This document shows, one piece after another, positions 43,791 to 54,700 of a DNA stretch of 64,000 bases. The notes beneath the pieces were generated by a model. That model searched no databases. It was not told the DNA's origin and saw only the letters and a program-made list of their open reading frames with translations. Each line of letters begins with the position of its first letter. Position 1 is the first letter of the stretch. The DNA lies in assembly GCA_947475895.1 (NCBI GenBank), contig CANJMF010000013.1, forward strand, positions 16,482 through 80,481, in the 5' to 3' direction. The position numbers were made by a program, and so were the translations under genes. Origin of the DNA: Fidelibacterota bacterium (GTDB taxonomy: Bacteria > Pseudomonadota > Alphaproteobacteria > Rhodospirillales > Rhodospirillaceae).

Positions 43791-44987
43791 ATGTACGGGG
43801 ATAGTGCGATCAAGGTCGGCGTGCTGCTGCGCGGGCTGGGAGCAAGTGTGCTCCTGTGCCTCGTATCCGCATGCGCGAGCGCACCCCCGTCTTCTTCGCC
43901 TTTTGCACCAGCATCTCAGGCGCCGTCCGCAGAAATGCAGACCGCCTCGATGGCGCCGCGCAAAGATAAGGGCGACGGCATTGGCGGTACGGGCTTGCGC
44001 CCCAACCCACATGGCGATGGCATCGGCGGCACGGGCATTGTCGGAACGATCTCGGGCTTCGGCTCGATTCTCGTCAACGGCCTGAAGCTCGAATTCAATC
44101 ACAGCACGACCGTGGAAAGTGATGGCAAGCCTACCGCGCTCGACGAACTGCGCGTCGGCCAAGTGATCCAGGGTGTTGCGCATACCGTCGACGGCAAACT
44201 GCATCTTGAGCGGCTTGAAATTCAACACGCCGTCAGCGGACCGATCAGCACCATCGACTATGCGACCGAAACCATGACCGTGCTTGGCCAAAAGGTGAAA
44301 CTGAACCTTGGCGGCGATGCGGCCGCGGTCGAAGCCTTCAAGACGTTACAGAAGGGCGACATGGTCAGCATTTCTGGCCTGCGTCAGGCGGACGGCACTG
44401 TGGTCGCAACGCGCGTTGATCAGCGCCGCAACGACGGACGTATCGTTGTGCGCGGCGATGTGACGAGCGTGACGGCGACCAGCGTGCGCATCGGCGATCT
44501 CGATATCCCCATGGGCACGGCGACCATCATGACGCTGCCGCAAACCGGCGGCCGCGTTTATGCATCAGGCCGCATGATCAACGGACAATTCGTGGCCGAC
44601 GTCATCGGCGGTCTGCCGGTTCAGCCATTCGGAGCCGACGTGACGGACGTGTCGTTGGAAGGCTACGCGCCGCCCGCGGGCCAGCCGCTGAAGCTCAATG
44701 GTATGACCGTTGACGGCGCATCATTGCCCGCAGGCGTCACACCGAACGACCGCATCGTCGTCATGGGCCATGTGGATGTGAACGGCCACGTGGATGCCAC
44801 AAGCATCACCAAAGGCCGCACCGTCGTAAGCCTTTTGCAGGCACGCGGCTCGAAGCGGCCTATGTGGGAACGCGTCGAGCGTCCCGAACGCGTGCGTCCG
44901 CCCGAGCGCCCTGAGCGCCCCGAACAAGCTGTGAAACCGGAAAAGCCAGAGCGTCCGGTCATCGAGCGCCCGACCGCCACATCGTAA
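43791..44987 (+). CDS. DUF5666 domain-containing lipoprotein
   Basis: A 398-residue envelope protein. The signal LLRGLGASVLLCLVSAC has a lipobox (LVSAC). After a Pro/Ser-rich spacer come two copies of GDGIGGTG, then repeated DUF5666 modules, small beta-barrel units recognisable by I-x-x-FGSI-x-VNG-x-x-x-EF and by GDV-x-x-V-x-x-x-x-(I/V)-x-(I/V)-G. It ends in a Pro/Glu/Arg-rich tail (PERPERPEQAVKPEKPERP). Lipid anchoring to a membrane and a structural or binding role are inferred; no enzyme motif is present. ATG 43791 is chosen over a TTG at 43749. It lies 51 bp after the DUF6502 gene. Confidence 0.75.
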   Translation: MYGDSAIKVGVLLRGLGASVLLCLVSACASAPPSSSPFAPASQAPSAEMQTASMAPRKDKGDGIGGTGLRPNPHGDGIGGTGIVGTISGFGSILVNGLKLEFNHSTTVESDGKPTALDELRVGQVIQGVAHTVDGKLHLERLEIQHAVSGPISTIDYATETMTVLGQKVKLNLGGDAAAVEAFKTLQKGDMVSISGLRQADGTVVATRVDQRRNDGRIVVRGDVTSVTATSVRIGDLDIPMGTATIMTLPQTGGRVYASGRMINGQFVADVIGGLPVQPFGADVTDVSLEGYAPPAGQPLKLNGMTVDGASLPAGVTPNDRIVVMGHVDVNGHVDATSITKGRTVVSLLQARGSKRPMWERVERPERVRPPERPERPEQAVKPEKPERPVIERPTATS

Positions 44988-45013
44988 CGACGGCGGCTAA
45001 GCGCGCGGGTTTA

Positions 45014-45826
45014 TCAAGGCCATTTGCGGCTAAGCGTCGCGCCGCCGCCTGCTGACGGGCTGTTGGCCGAGAAGCCGGTGCCGCCGTACACCGTCATGCT
45101 CCATCGCTCACTGAGTTTCAGCGCGACGTAGCCGGTGAGTTCTTGCGGCGTTTCCGCCGTGCGGATGCTGGCTTGGCGAACGTCGTACATGACGCCGGTC
45201 GAAATGCGATCGGTCCACGCATACTGCGCACCGACTTCGCCATAGACCACGTTACGAAGTGAAAAGCCGGCAGGGCGCCCCGCCACTTTGTAGCCTACGA
45301 AGGCGAACGGCATAAACTTGCCGAAGACGCTCGAAAGATCGATTTGCACAGCTTGGTCCCACTCGCCGGTGCCGAGGCCTTTCGCAAAGCTTGCCGTGGG
45401 TGCTTTCAGCCGTGCCGTCAAATCGAGAAAGATATTGTGCGCGGCGAGACTATCGACCGAGTAGGTCACGGAAAAATTCAAGTCCGCCATTCCGGTGGCC
45501 GAGCCACTGGTGCGCAGCCCCAGCGCCGCATCGGCCGTACCCGCGTCGACCAGAAGCGCGGGACCGGACACCGACAGCCATCCGGTAGCGACTTTAAAAG
45601 ACCACGGGCCTTTGCTCGCACGCACCGCAATCGGCACATACCAAATCTCGGTGGGCGTTGCGGCGCCGTAGGTGCCAGAGCTGTAGTCGAACCCCGTGCT
45701 CGCCCGATATTGCCAAAAGACATCACCAAAGGAATCCTGCGCCGCAAAAGCAGGTGGCGCGCATACGCCGAAAGCAGCCAAAAGCATCGGGAGAAACGGT
45801 CGTCCCGAGAGGAACCGATTCAGCAT
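45014..45826 (-). CDS. Probable outer-membrane beta-barrel protein
   Basis: A 270-residue exported protein. The signal peptide ends at PAFA (FLPMLLAAFGVCAPPAFA). The mature part alternates polar and hydrophobic residues in short strands (WYVPIAVRASKGPWSFKVATGWLSV, LNFSVTYSVDSLAAHNIFLDLTARLKAP, FAFVGYKVAGRPAGFSLRNVVYGEVGAQYAW) and ends in a strand with a C-terminal aromatic-type end (GGGATLSRKWP). This looks like a 10- to 12-strand barrel resembling transporter-like OmpL/phenol-pathway barrels. No ligand is deducible. It lies downstream of and on the same strand as the patatin-like gene, 70 bp away, and converges on the DUF5666 gene. Confidence 0.65.
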   Translation of the reverse strand: MLNRFLSGRPFLPMLLAAFGVCAPPAFAAQDSFGDVFWQYRASTGFDYSSGTYGAATPTEIWYVPIAVRASKGPWSFKVATGWLSVSGPALLVDAGTADAALGLRTSGSATGMADLNFSVTYSVDSLAAHNIFLDLTARLKAPTASFAKGLGTGEWDQAVQIDLSSVFGKFMPFAFVGYKVAGRPAGFSLRNVVYGEVGAQYAWTDRISTGVMYDVRQASIRTAETPQELTGYVALKLSERWSMTVYGGTGFSANSPSAGGGATLSRKWP

Positions 45827-45896
45827 CACAACTCTTCTCTTCGGTCTTGGGCGCCCGTCCGCGCGTGAGGGAAGTGTAGCAGTTTCAGCGCGGAGG

Positions 45897-48413
45897 TTAA
45901 GACGCTTTGGCAGCGCGTTGTTGCAAAGCGAGGACTTCTTTGCGTAATTGCTCAATGAGTGCTGTGGACTCGGTGAGCCGTTTTTCTTCGGAATCGAGAA
46001 TCGCGGTGAAGGCTCTGACCTTCAATGCAATCACATCGATTTCGTGCCCAGCCCCTTCGATGCGGGCGGCATCGAGAACAATATCGATAAGGCGCTCGAC
46101 GGCGTGCAGACGTCCCCAGAGATAGTCGTTTTCGCGATATGCGAGGCAAAAGAACGCGCCGAAGTGGTGGAACTTCACGCCCTGCAGGGTCGCGGCGGCG
46201 TCACCCTTACGCAACGTTTGCGCGTCATCAGGGCTTAGGCGATCGACACGGATTTCGTCGAACTCATCCAGATCGCGCCAATTCGTAATAGAGAACGTAA
46301 GCACGTCCCAAACTGCAAAGCCGATGTAATGTTCGATCAGTTCGCGCCGCGCGAGGGCCGGAATCGGGCCCAATTCGCCCCCGCCCTCGACCAACGCGGT
46401 CAACAAGGCGTCTGCGCGCGTGTTGTCTTTCTCGAGCGCCATATCGTCGCCCAGCAAATTGAAGGCCTGGGTAATGGGGGTTAGGAATTTTTGCGCGACC
46501 GCATCGGGATCGGCCTTAAGGGCTATGTCACTATTCACGGCCAGCGATATCTCACCGACCACAGCTTTGACCGCGTCCAGCGCTCCGCGGCTTAAGCCGG
46601 TGCCATCGGTCGCGATGGCGCGGGCTGCCATAGGCTGGAGAAGCCCCAATGCGTCGTAAAGCCCGGCTTTAATCCGGTCGAGACGATCGGCGCGCAACCC
46701 TTCCAACTCGGGTTCAGAGAGGCGCGTATAAAGCTGGTTGACGGCGCGGATGACAAATCGAACCCGGCGCTGGCGGTAACGCACGTCAAACCGCAGCAGA
46801 AATTTTACCCACGGCGGCAGCGCGGCATCGTCCGATGGGCGATTGAGATCCTCATGCGAAGGCGAAACGCCGGTGAGCACCGCCCATCTTTGGATGATCG
46901 CGATAATGCGCTTGGCTTCGGGCGTCTCGCGCCCGTAGCCGCAAATGTCGGCGACGACTTCCGCGACGTCTTCGATCACCGCCAGGAGCTTGAGGCGAAG
47001 ATAGCCCTCGTAAGCAAAGCCTGTTTGTATGCGTGCCCGATTGTTGGCAAGCCGGCGGAATTCGCCCACCTGCGCCGCGTTGACCGGCGATTCAAAGGCT
47101 TTGCCCGCGATCGCTTTAGCGATCTCGTGAATATGCAAGCGCGCGCCTTCAACCACCACTTGGAGGCGCTGCACTTCCGAATTGTGCGTGTTCACCCACG
47201 ACAGATCGTCGTGAATAGGTTCGTTGCGCGGGATGTCGGATAGCGCCGCCTTGAGCGTCGCAATCCAGCCGGGCGTATGCATGGCGGCATCGCGATCGAC
47301 AATGCTTTGCGGGTGCGGGTCGATATACAGCAAACGTCGATCCACATGGCGATAGGCAGGACGGCCGCGAATCGCGTCGATGGCTTGAGCGAACGGCTTA
47401 TTATTAAGCACGCTGCCATCAATGAACGAGGCATTCGCCGGATTGGATTTATGCAGGAAATAGGGGCGGAAATTATTGTAGAGAAAATCGACGCGCTTGT
47501 TCCATGTGACATCGCGCTCGGAAATCAGTTGGTCGATCTCGCGAAATTGCATCGGGGGGAATGCGCCGGGAAACGACGACGTCGCACGTGCGCAAAACAC
47601 CAAGCCCGGCAAACTTTCGCGGTCGAAATCAGAGGTCTCATGGCCTTTCGGCCAGTGGCGATAGTTCATGCGCAGAACTTGGCGATGCTCGCGGTCGCGG
47701 ATCGACGGCGGATCGTGAATCGGCGTGTCGGTCGCAAATCCATGGAAATCCGTGACGGTCACGAAAAGATCCAACTGCAGGCCGGCGGGAACCAGGGAGC
47801 TGCCGACCTCGGTGGGGTTGCCCATGGCGGAGAACCCGTCGAAGAGGACTTTCGTGAGGTTGTAGCCGTCAAACGGCGGTTTGAACCACCGCGAACGCAG
47901 AAACATCGAGAGCTTTTGCTTGAGCTCTTTGTTGTTTCCAAGTTCGTCCTGCATGCGCCGGAGCAACATCCATACGAATGGACGGAAGTACCACTTGCGC
48001 CACGGGCCCGCCTTCACGTGATTGGGCATCAATTCGGCAACGTCGGAATGCTTTAACCAAAAATCGCGCAACGGGTCGATGTCGAGATCGTGTGCAAGCG
48101 CGCGCGCTAGAATAACGCCGTTGATGCCGCCAGCAGATGCGCCGGCGATGATATCGACGACAATGCGCAAATCGAGCGTACGGCCAATCTCGCGCATAAG
48201 ATCAAAATAAACGGCCTCGGTATCGACCGGATCTGTACGCGGGTGCGCAACATCGGAATGCACGAGGTCGGGTTGGTGGCGATTGGTAAATGTGTGGTAA
48301 TCGCGCGACCCGCGTACCAGCTTCAAGATTTCCTTGGTGATTCCGTGCATATAAACGGCAAGCGAGACGCCGCCGTAACACACGAGCGCGAAACGTAGTT
48401 CTTTCTCTTTCAA
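45897..48413 (-). CDS. Large patatin-like phospholipase family protein
   Basis: An 838-residue protein of the large 'patatin-related' family. The oxyanion loop CYGGVSLAVYMHGITKE (about 12-28) and nucleophile elbow GASAGG (Ser about 93) are intact, and the catalytic Asp is probably in DGSVLNNKPF. A C-terminal region of more than 400 residues without known motif follows, ending in a coiled-coil-like stretch. Patatins hydrolyse acyl esters of lipids. I choose TTG 48413, which has AGGGGTGGG 7 bp upstream and gives the family's usual (M)KEKELRFALVCYGG; GTG 48455 is the longer choice. No signal peptide. Confidence 0.82.
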   Translation of the reverse strand: MKEKELRFALVCYGGVSLAVYMHGITKEILKLVRGSRDYHTFTNRHQPDLVHSDVAHPRTDPVDTEAVYFDLMREIGRTLDLRIVVDIIAGASAGGINGVILARALAHDLDIDPLRDFWLKHSDVAELMPNHVKAGPWRKWYFRPFVWMLLRRMQDELGNNKELKQKLSMFLRSRWFKPPFDGYNLTKVLFDGFSAMGNPTEVGSSLVPAGLQLDLFVTVTDFHGFATDTPIHDPPSIRDREHRQVLRMNYRHWPKGHETSDFDRESLPGLVFCARATSSFPGAFPPMQFREIDQLISERDVTWNKRVDFLYNNFRPYFLHKSNPANASFIDGSVLNNKPFAQAIDAIRGRPAYRHVDRRLLYIDPHPQSIVDRDAAMHTPGWIATLKAALSDIPRNEPIHDDLSWVNTHNSEVQRLQVVVEGARLHIHEIAKAIAGKAFESPVNAAQVGEFRRLANNRARIQTGFAYEGYLRLKLLAVIEDVAEVVADICGYGRETPEAKRIIAIIQRWAVLTGVSPSHEDLNRPSDDAALPPWVKFLLRFDVRYRQRRVRFVIRAVNQLYTRLSEPELEGLRADRLDRIKAGLYDALGLLQPMAARAIATDGTGLSRGALDAVKAVVGEISLAVNSDIALKADPDAVAQKFLTPITQAFNLLGDDMALEKDNTRADALLTALVEGGGELGPIPALARRELIEHYIGFAVWDVLTFSITNWRDLDEFDEIRVDRLSPDDAQTLRKGDAAATLQGVKFHHFGAFFCLAYRENDYLWGRLHAVERLIDIVLDAARIEGAGHEIDVIALKVRAFTAILDSEEKRLTESTALIEQLRKEVLALQQRAAKAS

Positions 48414-48501
48414 AGCGCGCCCACCCCTGTCGATTGCGCCGATCTTACAGCACACCCGATACCAGACGCATCATGAGAGTATGTAACCGCTACCGGCGCC
48501 A

Positions 48502-51500
48502 CTATTCGGCCGGCTGATGGTCGGGACTTTGTCGGTCAACCGGATGTCGCTGCTCGTACTCACGCAACTCGGCTGCGACGCGGCCTGGGGACCCTGTCCG
48601 GCGTGCAAGAAGAAAGTAAAATGTCGGCACAACGACAAGTGTGATGAGCGTCGAGAACAAAACGCCCGCAAATATGACGATTCCAATGGGCCTGCGTCCC
48701 TCGGCGCCGGCACCGGTCGCAAGCATGAGCGGCACGGCCCCCATGGCGGTCGCGAGCGCCGTCATAACAATTGGGCGCAGGCGCGTCAGCGATGCCTCAA
48801 CCAGAGCTTCACGAAACGTGCGGCCGGCATCGCGAAGCTGATTGGTGAACTCAACAATTAGAATCCCATTTTTCGCCGCCAACCCGATCAAAACGATGAT
48901 CCCGATTTGGGAAAACAGATTCATGCTCTGGCCTGTCACGAGAAGACCAGCAAGTGCGCCCGTAACGGCAAGTGGAACAGTCATCATAATGACGAGCGGG
49001 TGGAGGAAGCTTTCGAATTGCGCCGCTAGAATGAGGAACACGACGACCAAGGCAAGTGCGAAGCTAAAGTAAATCGCAGAGCTATTTTCCTTGAAATCGC
49101 CCGCCTCGCCCCGCCACGTAAGCTCGGCCGAAGCCGGCAGCTTTTCAGCTGCAAGACGCTCAATCTCCTCAATAGTTCCCCCCAACAACATTCCGGGTGC
49201 GGGAAAAATATAGAGCGTGAATTGACGGTGACGCTGATGACGCGACAGACCAGACGCGGCCGCCCCTTCTTCAAAGGTAACCAGACTTGAGAGAGGGATT
49301 AGCTGCTGCGTCGTGTCGGACCTGACATAGATATTCGAAACATCGGTTGGCGTGCGACGATCATCGATCTGTCCCTGAAGCATGACGTCGTACTCTTCGC
49401 CATTGTCGACAAACGTCGTTAAACGACGAGAACCCAACATGGACTCGAGCGTGTTGCCGATAGTGCTGATCGAAACCCCGAGATCGGCGGCACGGGCGCG
49501 ATCAATGCGAACGCGAATCTGAGGTTTCGTTTCGACGTAATTGGTCCGCACTTGGGAAAATTTGGGGTTGTTCGCCGTGGCCGCCAACATGATATCGCGC
49601 CAGGTGCGCAGCTCGTCGTCCTTCGCACCCGCAATGATAACTCGAACGCCTTGATTGGTCCCCTGCTGACCCATGCCGGGTGGAAAGCTTGCGGCCACTT
49701 GGGCACCGGCGATATCCCTAAATTTCGGCTGAAGCTCTGCGCCAATCTCGAATGGGGAGCGTCGGTGCGCCTTCCCCCAATCGGCCATCATAACGATGAT
49801 ATCGCCGGAGTTATTACCGCCTTGAATGTTCTCAAATATGCTTCGGATTTCGCCGCGCTCCATATACGGCTTAAGTAACGTCGCGACAGCCCGCACCTTG
49901 GCATCGGTGACTTCGGTATTGGCGCCCTCGGGCGTCTTGATTTGAATGTTGAACTTTCCGCGGTCCTCCCGCGGGGTGAACTCATGCGGCAACTTGAGAA
50001 ACAAACCGCCGGCTAGCGCAAAAATTACAATAAATCCCATAACGACGACACTAGGACGATCGAGGGCTGCGTTGAGCACGCGTTCGTAGAAGGTCTTCAG
50101 TCTTTCAAAGATCCCTCCGGCCCACCTTGAGATCCGACTTTCATCAAGTTTTGTCGTCAGAATCTTACTGCACAGGACAGGCGTGAGCGAAAGCGAGACG
50201 AACATGGAAAACAGCACAGCGACCGCCATAGTCACGGCGAATTCCTTAAACAAACTGCCGACAACACCCTTCATAAGGGCCACAGGAATAAAGACCGCCG
50301 CCAAAACTGTCGTCGTCGCGACCACGGCCATACCCACCTGACGCGCGCCGCGCACTGCCGCGAGCAGCGGCGGCTCACCAAGATGCATGCGGCGATGGAC
50401 ATTCTCGAGCACGATGATGGCATCGTCGACGACGAGGCCGATCGCCAGAACCATGGCCAGAAGCGTCATGATGTTGATAGAAAATCCCGCGGGCCACAAA
50501 ATTACATTGGTTGCGATCAGCGAAATCGGAACTGTGATTGCGGGAATGAACATGGCCCGCACGGTGCCGAGAAAGAGATAGATGACCAGCATCACAAGCA
50601 AAGCTGCCGCGACGATTGCAATCGTAACTTCACGAATGGCGATCGCAATGTAGACCGACGTATCGGTGCCGAGTTTGATAGAAACGCCGGGCGGGGCCGT
50701 TCTGCGAATCGCTTCGAGCTCTTTTTTTACGTTGTTGGCAACGTCGAGCGTTGAGGCGCCGGGTTGTTTATTGATGGCTATGCCTAACCCAGCAACGCCG
50801 TCGGCTCTTGCAATACTGTACGTATCGACGGGCGCCAATTCGACCGTCGCAAGCTCTCCGAGGCGGATGGGGTAATTATTAGGGCCGCGTTTTATCACCA
50901 TCGCCGCGAAGTCTTCCGGCGTCTGATAAGCCCGCACAGTGCGCAATGTGAAATACCGATCACGGGATTCGATCATGCCCGCGCCCAGCTCGACGTTCTC
51001 GCGCCTCAAAGCGCCTTCAACATCGGCTTCAGTCAGCCCGCGCGCCGCCATGGCGCGCCGATCGAGCCAGATGCGCATAGCCTTTTGTCGCTGGCCAATC
51101 GTCATAACTTGCGCAACCCCATTGATCGACATCAAACGAGGCTGCAGTATCAGCAACCCGTAATCCGACAGATCCATGGCCGTACCGGTTGAGGACAATT
51201 GTAAAAATAAGATCGGATCGGAATCCGGATCGGCTTTGATAATCACGGGCGGTAGGGAATCGACTGGCATGCGCGCCGTCACGCGGCTGACCTGATCGCG
51301 CACGTCGTTGGCCGCATCTTCGATATTGCGGTCTTCCTGGAACCACAACTGAAGAATGCCAAGGCCGTCCTGCGAGAGCGCGGTCAGGGTTTTAAGACCG
51401 GAGATGCCGCTGATTTGGTCTTCAAGGATTTTGATCATCCGGGATTCGACAACTTCGGCCGAGGCTCCCGGATACCTGACCTGGACCGTAATATTCGGAA

Positions 51501-51624
51501 TATCGATGTTCGGCGTTTCACGCACCGACATCTGCATAGCGGAATACAGCCCAAACACGGTTAGCAAAAGGCTAGCGACGATCGCGACGATCGGACGCCG
51601 AATTGAAAAGTCCGACAGAACCAT
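48502..51624 (-). CDS. RND efflux pump inner-membrane subunit (second copy)
   Basis: A 1040-residue HAE1-type RND permease with twelve helices in two halves. It starts MVLSDFSIRRPIVAIVASLLL, has the proton-relay Asp pair in GLVVDDAIIVLENVHRRM (helix 4), conserved GPNNYPIRLGELATVELAP in the porter domain and NGILIVEFTNQLRDAG in helix 10. By eye it is mostly identical to the pump encoded upstream over its full length, including the unusual shared ending DHQPAE, so the two are recent tandem duplicates or an MdtBC-like hetero-pair. Gap to the upstream pump gene is 84 bp. Confidence 0.93.
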   Translation of the reverse strand: MVLSDFSIRRPIVAIVASLLLTVFGLYSAMQMSVRETPNIDIPNITVQVRYPGASAEVVESRMIKILEDQISGISGLKTLTALSQDGLGILQLWFQEDRNIEDAANDVRDQVSRVTARMPVDSLPPVIIKADPDSDPILFLQLSSTGTAMDLSDYGLLILQPRLMSINGVAQVMTIGQRQKAMRIWLDRRAMAARGLTEADVEGALRRENVELGAGMIESRDRYFTLRTVRAYQTPEDFAAMVIKRGPNNYPIRLGELATVELAPVDTYSIARADGVAGLGIAINKQPGASTLDVANNVKKELEAIRRTAPPGVSIKLGTDTSVYIAIAIREVTIAIVAAALLVMLVIYLFLGTVRAMFIPAITVPISLIATNVILWPAGFSINIMTLLAMVLAIGLVVDDAIIVLENVHRRMHLGEPPLLAAVRGARQVGMAVVATTTVLAAVFIPVALMKGVVGSLFKEFAVTMAVAVLFSMFVSLSLTPVLCSKILTTKLDESRISRWAGGIFERLKTFYERVLNAALDRPSVVVMGFIVIFALAGGLFLKLPHEFTPREDRGKFNIQIKTPEGANTEVTDAKVRAVATLLKPYMERGEIRSIFENIQGGNNSGDIIVMMADWGKAHRRSPFEIGAELQPKFRDIAGAQVAASFPPGMGQQGTNQGVRVIIAGAKDDELRTWRDIMLAATANNPKFSQVRTNYVETKPQIRVRIDRARAADLGVSISTIGNTLESMLGSRRLTTFVDNGEEYDVMLQGQIDDRRTPTDVSNIYVRSDTTQQLIPLSSLVTFEEGAAASGLSRHQRHRQFTLYIFPAPGMLLGGTIEEIERLAAEKLPASAELTWRGEAGDFKENSSAIYFSFALALVVVFLILAAQFESFLHPLVIMMTVPLAVTGALAGLLVTGQSMNLFSQIGIIVLIGLAAKNGILIVEFTNQLRDAGRTFREALVEASLTRLRPIVMTALATAMGAVPLMLATGAGAEGRRPIGIVIFAGVLFSTLITLVVVPTFYFLLARRTGSPGRVAAELREYEQRHPVDRQSPDHQPAE

Positions 51625-51708
51625 GGTTCTCGACCTTCCTGTCTAAAGTGCGAGCGGTTTCTGCCGTAGCTCGGTTGAGAACCGCATAAGTTAAGTGAAA
51701 GACTGTTT

Positions 51709-54700
51709 TTATTCAGCCGGTTGATGATCGGGTATCTTCTGTCCCACCGGGTAGCGTTTCTCGTACTCACGCAATTCCGCCGCAACGCGTCCGGGCGATC
51801 CGGTTCTGCGGGCCAGGAGTAAATAGAACGTCGGCACGACCACAAGTGTGATGACTGTGGAGAACAGAACACCCGCAAAGATCACAACGCCGATGGGACG
51901 GCGGCTTTCAGCGCCCGCGCCATGCGCCAGAACCAATGGAAGCGCGCCCATGACAGTCGCCAAAGCCGTCATGATAATCGGACGAAGACGGATCAATGAC
52001 GCCTCCACCAGGGCATCACGGAAGGACCGGCCGGCATCGCGGAGCTGATTGGTAAATTCGACGATCAGAATGCCGTTCTTAGCTGCCAGTCCGACAAGAA
52101 CGATAATGCCAATCTGTGAGAACAGATTCATGCTTTGCCCGCCAATCAGCAACCCGACAAGCGCGCCGGTCACGGCAAGCGGAACGGTCATCATAATGAC
52201 GAAGGGATGAATGAAGCTTTCGAACTGTGCCGCTAGAACCAAGAACACAACAATCAAAGCGAGTGCGAAGCTGAAATAAATCGCCGCGCTGTTGTCCTTA
52301 AAATCGCCAGCTTCACCTCGCCAGGTGAGCTCGGCGGTGGGCGGGAGTTTTTGGGCGGCGACACCCTCGACTTCTGCAATTACATCGCCAAGTAGCACAT
52401 TAGGTGCAGGGTAGATAAACAGCTGGAACGCCCTGTGACGCTGGAAGCGCGACAGACTATTGGCATAGGCACCCTCTTCAAATATCACGAGGCTTGAAAG
52501 TGGGATGAGCTGCTGTGTCGTTTCAGAACGAACATAAATATTCGAAACGTCCGAGGGCGTCCGGCGGTCGTCAACCTGGCCCTGCAGTATCACATCGTAT
52601 TCTTCACCTTTGTCGACGAACGTCGTGACTCGGCGTGAGCCGAGCATGGCTTCCAATGTATTGCCGATTGTACTGATAGAGACGCCAAGATCGGCCGCGC
52701 GTGCGCGGTCGATGTGAACACGAATTTGCGGTTTCGTTTCGAGGAAATTGGTACGGACCTGTGTAAATTTTGGATTGTTTGCGAGTGCCGCCATCATGGC
52801 GTCGCGCCATACGCGCAGCTCGTCAAATGTTGGGCCGCCAATGATCAAGGTTATACCATTGTTGGCGCCGGCGCCGCTGCGTCCCATGGCTGCCGGGAAG
52901 CTGATCGCCACTTGCGCGCCCGGGATTTCGTTGAATTTTGATTGGACCTCTGCGGCGACCTCATAGGACGACCGGCGCCCCCAGGTGCCCCAATCCGCCA
53001 TCATGGCGGTGACATTGCCTGAATTGTTCAGGCCTTGAACGCTCTCGAATATGCGCCGGAGGTCACCTTTCTCAAGATAAGGCTTGAGGACGGCCGCAAC
53101 GGCCCGCACTTTGGCGTCAGTGACTTCGGCCGTCGCACCTTCCGGCGTCTTGATTTGAATTTCAAATTTACCGCGGTCTTCACGCGGCGTGAATTCGCGC
53201 GGAAGAACCAGAAAAATGCCTCCGGCAAGTGTCGAAACGATCAGAAATCCGATAACGACGATGCTGGGCCGATCGAGCGCGCCATTGAGCACACGCTCGT
53301 AGCGCGACTTAAGAATTTCGAAGGTGCGTTCGGCCCATTTCGACACGCGATTGTCGTCAAGCTTCAAACTAAGAATCTTGCTGCACAACACCGGCGTCAG
53401 CGTAAGTGAAATGAACATCGAGAACGCCACAGCGACCGCCATGGTCACCGCGAATTCCTTAAACAAGCTGCCGACCTGACCCTTCATGAGCGCCACCGGC
53501 ACGAACACGGCCACCAGCACCAAGGTCGTCGCCACAACGGCCATACCAACCTGACGTGCGCCGCGTGTTGCTGCCAGCAGAGGCGGTTCGCCCATGTGCA
53601 TGCGGCGGTGAATATTCTCCAGCACGATAATGGCGTCATCGACGACAAGGCCGATGGCCAGCACCATCGCGAGCAAGGTCAGAATGTTAATCGAAAAGCC
53701 TGCGGGCCATAAGATCACGGCAGTGCCGATCAACGAAATCGGCACGGTGATGGCCGGTATGAACATGGCGCGCACGGTGCCGAGAAAGAGATAGATCACG
53801 AGCATCACGAGCAACGCCGCCACGATAATCGCGATCGTAACCTCACGGACGGCGATTGCGATGAAGACGGATGTGTCGGTGCCGACGCCAAAACGAATCT
53901 CCGGCGGCGCAGTTTTTTTAATGAGTTCGAGCTCAGATTTCACGGCATCCGCGACAGAGAGTGTCGAGGCGCCGGGCTGCTTGATGACGCCCACCAGCAC
54001 GCCGTTTACGCCGTCATTTCGCGCGATCGTATACGTATCGACGGGCGCCAGCTCGACAGTCGCAACTTCGCCGAGGCGGATGGGATAATTGTTGGCACCA
54101 CGCTTGATCACAAGCGCCGCAAAGTCCGCAGGAGTCTGATAGGCCCTGACTGTTCGCAGGGTCAAATTGCGCGCTTGTGACTCGATCATGCCCGCGCCGA
54201 GCTCAATGTTTTCCTTCTTAAGCGCGGCCTCGATATCGGGTTCCGTTAACCCGCGCGCCGCCATGGCGCGCCGGTCCAACCAGATGCGCATCGCTTTCTG
54301 GCGCGCACCGACCATGATCACCTGCGCAACGCCGTCGAGCGCCAAAAGGCGCGGTTGCAATTGCAGCAGGGCATAGTCCGACAGTTCCATCATGGCGCCT
54401 GTCGACGACAACTGCAGCCAAATGATCGGATCCGAATCAGGATCGGCCTTTGCAATAACGGGCGGCAGTGAATCGACCGGTAAACGCGAGACTACGCGAC
54501 TAACCTGATCGCGCACGTCGTTGGCGGCGTCTTCGATATTGCGCTCTTCGTTGAACCACAAATTGATATTGCCGCCGCCGTCGCGCGAAAAGGCATTGAT
54601 GCTTTTGATGCCCGAGATACCGCTGATTTGATCTTCGAGAAGTTTGATCATTTTGGATTCAACGACTTCCGCCGATGCACCCGGATAGCTGACCTGCACG

